Of a stretch of DNA of 6,925 bases, positions 1-2,665 are shown one piece after another. This stretch comes from Candidatus Roizmanbacteria bacterium. Its GTDB lineage: Bacteria; Patescibacteriota; Microgenomatia; UBA1406; GWC2-37-13. The notes under the pieces were generated by a model, which worked only from the letters and a program-made list of their open reading frames with translations, had not been told where the DNA came from and made no database searches. The stretch is taken from assembly GCA_013334845.1 (NCBI GenBank), contig JAAXWV010000067.1:1-6925 (forward strand), written 5' to 3'. Within the stretch, counting starts at the first letter, position 1. Every line of letters starts with the position of its first letter. A program made the translations under genes and the position numbers.

Positions 1-73
1 GGCAAAATTCAGGATATTTGCAACAAAAAATACTTCACTCAAAGCAATCCGCTACAACTATCCACTTAAGGAA

Positions 74-88
74 GTGCGAACTTCGCAC
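74..88. repeat. Perfect 7+1+7 palindrome
   Basis: GTGCGAA and TTCGCAC face each other across a single C. No T-run follows on either strand, so it is not a classical terminator. It is one of a series of tight palindromes with unrelated stem sequences in the first 660 bases. Confidence 0.75.
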
Positions 89-127
89 GTTTCATTAAGC
101 GAACTGCTTTAAATGAAGTATAAGGTA

Positions 128-153
128 ATTATAACACAATGAAATTTTGTCAA
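128..153 (-). promoter_or_regulatory. Minus-strand promoter-like element with short spacer
   Basis: Read on the minus strand, a perfect TTGACA (153-148) precedes a perfect extended -10, TGTTATAAT (136-128). The spacer to the -10 hexamer is 14 nt, shorter than the usual 16-18. It points towards the left edge of the window and would start an RNA whose leader holds the palindromes at 63-117. The gene it serves, if any, lies outside the window. A similar element stands upstream of the tRNA-Ile gene. Confidence 0.45.
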
Positions 154-271
154 TATATTAATCACCCTTTTGAGTCCAAAAGTCCCACGTCAGTCAGGCT
201 CACGCAAATGTCACTTTGAATCGAACTGCTATTAGAGTGCAAGATTGATCTGATTTAAGAGAGTGTTTATG

Positions 272-321
272 GGTGAAATGCAATGGACCTTTGGTCCAAG
301 CGTCCCTAGCAGCGCTTAAAT
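272..321 (-). repeat. Copy A of a ~50-nt structured repeat
   Basis: This segment aligns end to end with 590-638. Both start GGTGA, share GCAAT before a hairpin, and end CGCTTAAAT. Here the hairpin is TGGACC/GGTCCA (284-289 with 293-298, loop TTT). In the other copy the same two inner base pairs are swapped with complementarity kept. GGG (271-273) can also pair with CCC (304-306). On the minus strand it lies downstream of tRNA-Val. Strand and function are inferred from the tRNA orientation only. Confidence 0.6.
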
Positions 322-345
322 CCCGTTTCCTATATTACACTTAAT

Positions 346-379
346 ATCCCGCTCAGCGGGATGAAGCGTCAGACGCTTC
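346..379. repeat. Two perfect palindromes back to back
   Basis: ATCCCGCT/AGCGGGAT (346-362) and GAAGCGTC/GACGCTTC (363-379) each have an 8-bp arm and a one-base centre (C and A). They abut with no base between them. The second extends to GATG/CATC if a TT bulge at 380-381 is allowed. The arms are unrelated in sequence, so this is not a duplication. There is no T-run beside either. Confidence 0.75.
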
Positions 380-402
380 TTCATCAAGAGCAAATAGAAT
401 TT

Positions 403-428
403 AGGTGTCGAGTCAAACTCGACTACCT
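403..428. repeat. Palindrome with CAA centre, inverted partner of 464-478
   Basis: GTCGAGT/ACTCGAC (407-423) is centred on CAA and extends to AGGT/ACCT (403-406 with 425-428) across one bulged T at 424. Its 13-nt core CGAGTCAAACTCG recurs in the opposite orientation at 465-477, so the two hairpins are inverted copies about 43 bp apart. Between them lies a weaker GGCTTC/GAAGCC pairing (441-446 with 460-465). Confidence 0.65.
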
Positions 429-463
429 CGTCAAACCTCTGGCTTCTTGTATGTAGGGCGAAG

Positions 464-478
464 CCGAGTTTGACTCGG
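464..478 (-). repeat. Hairpin starting directly after the tRNA-Val discriminator base
   Basis: On the minus strand CCGAGT pairs with ACTCGG around CAA. The first C is the base right after the tRNA-Val discriminator (479), so the CC of the ACC 3' end lies in this stem. No T-run follows. It may act in 3'-end processing or stop degradation, but that is inference. Confidence 0.6.
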
Positions 479-552
479 TGCCCACTGAGGGACTTGAACC
501 CCCGACATCTTCGATGTAAACGAAGCGCTCTAGCCAACTGAGCTAAGTGGGC
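479..552 (-). tRNA. tRNA-Val (anticodon TAC)
   Basis: The minus strand folds into a full 74-nt cloverleaf. The acceptor GCCCACT pairs perfectly with AGTGGGC and the discriminator is A. The D arm is GCTC/GAGC, and the anticodon stem CTTCG/CGAAG encloses the loop TTTACAT, giving anticodon TAC for GTA codons (and probably other GTN). The T arm is GGGGG/CCCTC with one G-U pair and a canonical TTCAAGT loop. Only ACC is encoded at the 3' end, then G, so the terminal A of CCA must be added by nucleotidyltransferase. No strong separate promoter is seen between 553 and 662, so it is probably cotranscribed with tRNA-Ile upstream and released by processing. Confidence 0.95.
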
Positions 553-589
553 TGAAAAAGATATACTTGCCTGTATGTAGTAAAAACGT

Positions 590-638
590 GGTGAGCGCAA
601 TGAGCCCTTGGCTCAAACGCACCTAACCACGCTTAAAT
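590..638 (-). repeat. Copy B of a ~50-nt structured repeat
   Basis: This is the partner of 272-321. The hairpin here is TGAGCC/GGCTCA (601-606 with 610-615, loop CTT). Outside it CG pairs CG (596-597 with 618-619) and GGTG pairs CACC (590-593 with 620-623), giving a nested structure with a small internal loop. It lies between the two tRNA genes on the minus-strand transcript. Of the last 24 aligned positions, 18 match copy A. Confidence 0.6.
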
Positions 639-666
639 TTGCCTAATGGCAAATGTATTGCGTGGT
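626..666 (-). repeat. Hairpin that includes the tRNA-Ile 3' ACCA
   Basis: An inner palindrome, ATTTGCC/GGCAAAT (637-643 with 648-654, TAAT centre), is extended by ACCACGC (626-632) pairing with GCGTGGT (660-666). On the minus strand the outer arm is the tRNA-Ile discriminator and encoded CCA. The other arm can alternatively pair with the CGTGG at 587-591. Competing folds are therefore possible around the tRNA 3' end; their use is inference. Confidence 0.5.
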
Positions 667-737
667 GCATGTGGATGGAATCGGACCATCGCTCTCATCT
701 TTATCAGAGATGTGTTTTACCATTAAACTACACATGC
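663..737 (-). tRNA. tRNA-Ile (anticodon GAT) with encoded CCA
   Basis: The minus strand gives a 72-nt cloverleaf plus encoded CCA (663-665). The acceptor GCATGTG pairs perfectly with CACATGC and the discriminator is A (666). The D arm GTTT/AAAC has loop AATGGTA. The anticodon stem CATCT/AGATG has loop CTGATAA, so the anticodon is GAT, reading ATC and ATT. The T stem GATGG/CCATC is perfect. The oddity is the T-loop TCCGATT: position 55, nearly always U (pseudouridine), is C here. All stems are intact, so it is probably functional, with either a true variant or a base error at one position. An extended -10 element lies about 34 bp upstream. Confidence 0.92.
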
Positions 738-770
738 TAGTTCGCCTTTACTTCTCTGCGAAATCTGATT

Positions 771-794
771 ATTATAACATAGATATTTTGTCAG
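771..794 (-). promoter_or_regulatory. Extended -10 promoter for the tRNA genes
   Basis: On the minus strand the extended -10 TGTTATAAT (779-771) has a perfect TATAAT and lies 34 bp upstream of the tRNA-Ile 5' end, leaving room for a leader of about 25 nt. A CTGACA (794-789) precedes it, but with only a 12-nt spacer, so the extended -10 may do most of the work. The same bases read on the plus strand (TATAAC, 773-778) could serve as a weak -10 for the glycosyltransferase gene, making this a possible overlapping divergent promoter. Confidence 0.5.
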
Positions 795-813
795 AGCCAG
801 CGTAGAAAAACAT

Positions 814-1524
814 ATGAAACTTTCAATCATTATTCCCGTCTATAACGAAGAAAAGACTATCAGCGCACTCTTGAAGCGAGTGCATGGAGCTTCTCTTCCG
901 CAAGGGGTAGAAAAACACATCGTAGTTGTGGATGACGGCTCGACGGACAGAAGCGTGGAGGTCGTAACGTCTTTGAAGAGTATCGGGCCGATCAGGATCG
1001 TAAAACATCCGAAAAATAAAGGGAAAGGGGCGGCGGTACGAAGTGGTCTGGAAAAAGCGGATGGCGATATCATCCTCATCCAGGATGCGGATCTGGAGTA
1101 TGACCCTCGATTCTACACTTCCCTACTCACCCCCATACTAAAGGGGAAGCACAAAGTAGTATATGGATCACGACTGCGTACGATGCGGCTTGTCCTCTTC
1201 GGAAAGGATAAAACGCCTTTTCCATTTCACTTTCTTGCAAACAAAATGCTCAGCTTAGTGACTAATATCCTGCATGGATCGAATTTGACCGATATGGAGA
1301 CCTGCTATAAAGTGTTCACGCGTGAAGTGTGTAAAGCAATACAACCGCTTAAGGCGGACAAATTTGACATTGAGCCGGAGATCACTGCTCGAATTCTGCG
1401 GAAGGGGTATGCTATTCACGAGGTAGATATCGTCACCACCCCACGGTCCTATAAAGAGGGGAAAAAGATACATTGGCACGACGCTTTTGCTGCTATCTAT
1501 ACACTCATAAAACATAAAATATGA
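814..1524 (+). CDS. Family 2 glycosyltransferase, dolichyl/polyprenyl-phosphate mannose synthase (DPM1)-like
   Basis: A 236-aa GT-A fold enzyme, complete for the short DPM1-like group. Proteins of this group move a sugar from a nucleotide donor to a lipid phosphate or related acceptor at the inner face of the membrane. Visible motifs: an N-terminal strand SIIIPVYNEE (4-13), the nucleotide-binding DDGST (40-44), NKGKGAAVR (68-76), the metal-binding QDADLEYDP (90-98) with DAD as the DXD equivalent, TDMETCYKVF (159-168), FDIEPEITAR (184-193), and the basic RSYKEGKKIHW (211-221). There is no C-terminal membrane pair or GtrA-like domain, so it is probably a peripheral enzyme. The ATG has no good Shine-Dalgarno (AGAAAAA only). 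The closest alternative function is undecaprenyl-phosphate glucosyl transfer; donor and acceptor cannot be read from the sequence. Confidence 0.93.
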   Translation: MKLSIIIPVYNEEKTISALLKRVHGASLPQGVEKHIVVVDDGSTDRSVEVVTSLKSIGPIRIVKHPKNKGKGAAVRSGLEKADGDIILIQDADLEYDPRFYTSLLTPILKGKHKVVYGSRLRTMRLVLFGKDKTPFPFHFLANKMLSLVTNILHGSNLTDMETCYKVFTREVCKAIQPLKADKFDIEPEITARILRKGYAIHEVDIVTTPRSYKEGKKIHWHDAFAAIYTLIKHKI

Positions 1525-1525
1525 C

Positions 1526-1587
1526 CTATAGGTCTGTGTAAAGCTCGCCAGCACAACGGAGGTGGCAGATATCCTATAGTTTGTGTT
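1526..1587 (+). terminator. Possible weak terminator after the glycosyltransferase
   Basis: CTATAGG (1526-1532), right after the stop codon, pairs with CCTATAG (1573-1579). An inner GCCA/TGGC (1547-1550 with 1563-1566) lies within the large loop. The stem is followed by TTTGTGTTTT. The loop is long and the T-tract interrupted, so this is only a weak candidate. The promoter of the next gene begins in the same T-rich stretch. Confidence 0.25.
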
Positions 1588-1609
1588 TTGAGGCTTGTTT
1601 CGATATAAT
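1581..1609 (+). promoter_or_regulatory. Promoter of the 173-aa membrane protein gene
   Basis: A perfect -10 TATAAT (1604-1609) lies 17 nt after a poor -35 TTGTGT (1581-1586). Transcription would start near 1616, giving an untranslated leader of about 100 nt that contains three consecutive hairpins before the TTG start at 1717. Confidence 0.55.
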
Positions 1610-1620
1610 TGGGGCAGTTG

Positions 1621-1693
1621 GTATACGAGGTGCTTAATTCGCTTCGTATACATGGAATCCCCTTCTCCGGAATAAAGTGATTCTGGGGAAGGG
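1621..1693 (+). promoter_or_regulatory. Structured 5' leader: two strong hairpins
   Basis: Hairpin 1 pairs GTATACGA (1621-1628) with TCGTATAC (1644-1651), an 8-bp stem with a 15-nt loop. Hairpin 2 pairs 1660-1673 with 1680-1693 in 14 consecutive pairs, two of them G-U, closing on the loop AAAGTG. Both lie between the predicted transcription start and the ribosome binding site. I do not recognise a known riboswitch or protein-leader class. A third hairpin over the start codon follows directly. Confidence 0.5.
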
Positions 1694-1703
1694 AAAGATA
1701 GAA

Positions 1704-1731
1704 AGGAGGAACTTCTTTGAGTAAGTTCCTC
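1704..1731 (+). promoter_or_regulatory. Shine-Dalgarno and TTG start held in a hairpin
   Basis: The Shine-Dalgarno AGGAGG (1704-1709) stands 7 nt before TTG (1717-1719), ideal spacing, and fixes this as the start. GAGGAACTT (1706-1714) is perfectly complementary to AAGTTCCTC (1723-1731), nine pairs. Four of the six Shine-Dalgarno bases are thus in the stem and the TTG codon lies in the 8-nt loop. The right arm is codons 3-5. This fold would hinder initiation, so it looks like a translational control hairpin. Confidence 0.6.
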
Positions 1732-2238
1732 ACCTGGTGCCTCAGGGTCGTGTATGCCGACCCGCGGGCCACCGGGCCAATCATCTTCGCCCTGACATTT
1801 GGGGTGAGGATGACTTTACAAGCCGTCGAACGAGGAGAGACATCTCCTGTTCGATGGTTTGCTGTGTGTGGCGATACGGTGCTATTACCGTCTATCGCCA
1901 CATTTGTTGCCATAGACTGCCGTAAGGTCGGAATCAGCCTCCGTTTCAGCTGGCTGTACTGGCTAATAACGGCAGTCATTGAGGCCCTAATGATCTTTAA
2001 TTGGTCGTTGGGACTTCATTTCAAGGTGATAGCTGGAGTGGTGGCATACGCACCGTCCCAGCTGTATCACCTGTTAACGTACGGTCTGGTAATCGCAATG
2101 GTTACCGGGCCGTACATTGAAACGATGCTGAAGGCACCGTTTCGGTCACCCAACAAATGGGTGGCCTCATATCTGTTGCTGTTCTATTTGGCAGCAATAG
2201 GTATGGATCTGGCTAACGACATGGGTTATGTCCGTTAG
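1717..2238 (+). CDS. Integral membrane protein of unknown function (173 aa)
   Basis: I do not recognise this family. The TTG start is supported by an ideal Shine-Dalgarno 7 nt upstream. The protein is hydrophobic with about four membrane segments, near 47-67, 78-98, 113-132 and 147-166, plus a weaker apolar stretch near 18-33. Charged or polar residues that may matter sit in or by the membrane: GD (52-53) in CGDTVLLPS, E89 in the second segment, N95, and the C-terminal MDLANDMG (163-170) with two Asp. There is no signal peptide cleavage site, cysteine motif or soluble domain. The coding sequence looks more GC-rich than its neighbours, which could mean a different history. It stands alone between its own promoter and a convergent intergenic region, so neighbours give no functional clue. 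Confidence 0.75.
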   Translation: MSKFLTWCLRVVYADPRATGPIIFALTFGVRMTLQAVERGETSPVRWFAVCGDTVLLPSIATFVAIDCRKVGISLRFSWLYWLITAVIEALMIFNWSLGLHFKVIAGVVAYAPSQLYHLLTYGLVIAMVTGPYIETMLKAPFRSPNKWVASYLLLFYLAAIGMDLANDMGYVR

Positions 2239-2292
2239 CCATTAGAAGAACCTTCAGCATACACAGGGGAAAGGGAGCGGCATAGGGGCTGC

Positions 2293-2355
2293 GCGGTGAA
2301 TGAAAAGCCTAATAGCATAGACTTTTCAAAACCGCCTAGGACAAGCGTATTGTCC
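2293..2355 (+). terminator. Two tandem hairpins, possible 3' end signal
   Basis: The first hairpin is nested: GCGGT/ACCGC (2293-2297 with 2331-2335), then TGAAAAG/CTTTTCA (2301-2307 with 2322-2328), then CTA/TAG (2309-2311 with 2318-2320). Four bases later GGACAA pairs with TTGTCC (2339-2344 with 2350-2355). They lie about 55 nt after the membrane protein stop codon. No clean T-run follows, so this may be a weak terminator, an mRNA 3' stabiliser or another structured element. Confidence 0.35.
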
Positions 2356-2431
2356 CAGCCTTCTTTATATAAATCCGCCTCTCCTTTTCTCCTTCTTTCC
2401 TCAATTTAGACACACTAAGGATGCCTATATC

Positions 2432-2455
2432 AGTTTGTAAGTTTGTTAGTTTGGA
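2432..2455 (+). repeat. Three tandem 8-bp units
   Basis: AGTTTGTA, AGTTTGTT and AGTTTGGA follow each other without gaps. This is a microsatellite-like array in non-coding DNA, with no sign of a functional role. Confidence 0.7.
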
Positions 2456-2480
2456 AATTAGAGCGGTAAGTTGCTACTCT

Positions 2481-2550
2481 GGATTCCCGCCTTCGCGGGA
2501 ATGACGAGGAAGGCGCGGGAATGACGAGGAAGCCGCGGGATGACAATAAC
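2481..2550 (+). repeat. ATTCCC..GGGAAT palindrome fused to a 20-bp tandem repeat
   Basis: ATTCCCGC (2483-2490) and GCGGGAAT (2495-2502) form an 8-bp hairpin with loop CTTC. This fits the ATTCCC-N8-GGGAAT pattern known as dRS3 in Neisseria; similar strings occur in unrelated bacteria. The right arm begins a tandem array: GCGGGAATGACGAGGAAG plus two bases at 2495-2514, again at 2515-2534, and a degenerate third unit from 2535 that has lost one A. There are no spacers, so it is not a CRISPR array. Confidence 0.75.
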
Positions 2551-2567
2551 ACTCACTTTACAAGGGG

Positions 2568-2626
2568 ATTGCGCCAGCCACGTTTGACGTGGCCGTGCTT
2601 CATTTCATTCCGCTCGCAATGACGAA
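2568..2626 (-). repeat. Interspersed repeat of the TCATTGCGAG type with nested palindrome
   Basis: On the minus strand the segment starts TCGTCATTGCGAGCGGAATG and ends near GCGCAATCCCC, a layout that resembles short interspersed repeats seen in many bacterial genomes. The outer arms are ATTGCG (2568-2573) and CGCAAT (2615-2620). Inside lies a perfect GCCACGT/ACGTGGC palindrome with TTG centre (2577-2593). The GCAATGACGA end resembles the GGAATGACGA of the tandem repeat just upstream. Confidence 0.5.
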
Positions 2627-2638
2627 GAGTGATGAAGA

Positions 2639-2656
2639 GGGCGTATAGATACGCTC
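2639..2656 (-). terminator. Hairpin just after the RND permease stop
   Basis: GCGTAT pairs with ATACGC (2641-2646 with 2649-2654), with a 2-nt centre, extendable by a G-U and a G-C pair. On the minus strand it begins about 9 nt after the TAG stop. What follows is pyrimidine-rich but has no T-run, so it is a weak intrinsic terminator at best, or an mRNA 3' cap. Confidence 0.35.
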
Positions 2657-2665
2657 CTATGCTCT

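Larger units (their letters stand above)
1..270. other. Gene-free spacer with small palindromes and one promoter-like site
   Basis: I see no credible coding region or RNA gene here. The stretch holds several short inverted repeats: 63-76 (CACTT/AAGTG, 4-nt centre), 74-88 (GTGCGAA/TTCGCAC, 1-nt centre), 91-117 (imperfect, about 10 bp with a 2-nt bulge) and 167-182 (CTTTTG/CAAAAG, 4-nt centre). It also holds a minus-strand promoter-like sequence at 128-153. From about 183 to 270 nothing stands out except a GTTCGATTC string on the minus strand (218-226) that recalls a tRNA T-loop but has no matching stem. Confidence 0.6.
2239..2480. other. Convergent intergenic region, left part
   Basis: No gene is supported here. 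The stretch lies between the stop of the membrane protein gene and the repeats that lead to the RND permease stop. It holds two successive hairpins (2293-2355), a pyrimidine-rich run on the plus strand around 2360-2402, and a short 8-bp tandem repeat (2432-2455). Confidence 0.6.

Noticed and set aside
218..226. GTTCGATTC on the minus strand, as in a tRNA T-loop, perhaps a decayed third tRNA
   Set aside because: The flanking bases do not form a T stem, and no acceptor, D or anticodon arm can be drawn.
316..600. 94-aa open frame on the minus strand across the tRNA-Val gene
   Set aside because: It reads through the tRNA and several palindromes, has no ribosome site, and its sequence looks like translated non-coding DNA.
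1255..1979. Two minus-strand open frames opposite the glycosyltransferase end and the membrane protein gene
   Set aside because: They cross the promoter, leader hairpins and both real genes. The proteins have no recognisable domains or start signals.
2125..2260. 10-bp inverted repeat ATGCTGAAGG / CCTTCAGCAT spanning the end of the membrane protein gene
   Set aside because: The arms are over 100 nt apart with one inside the coding sequence. Repeats of this length are expected by chance in a window of this size.
2495..2550. 20-bp tandem units considered as a CRISPR array
   Set aside because: The units touch with no spacers between them, there are only two and a half, and no cas gene is present.
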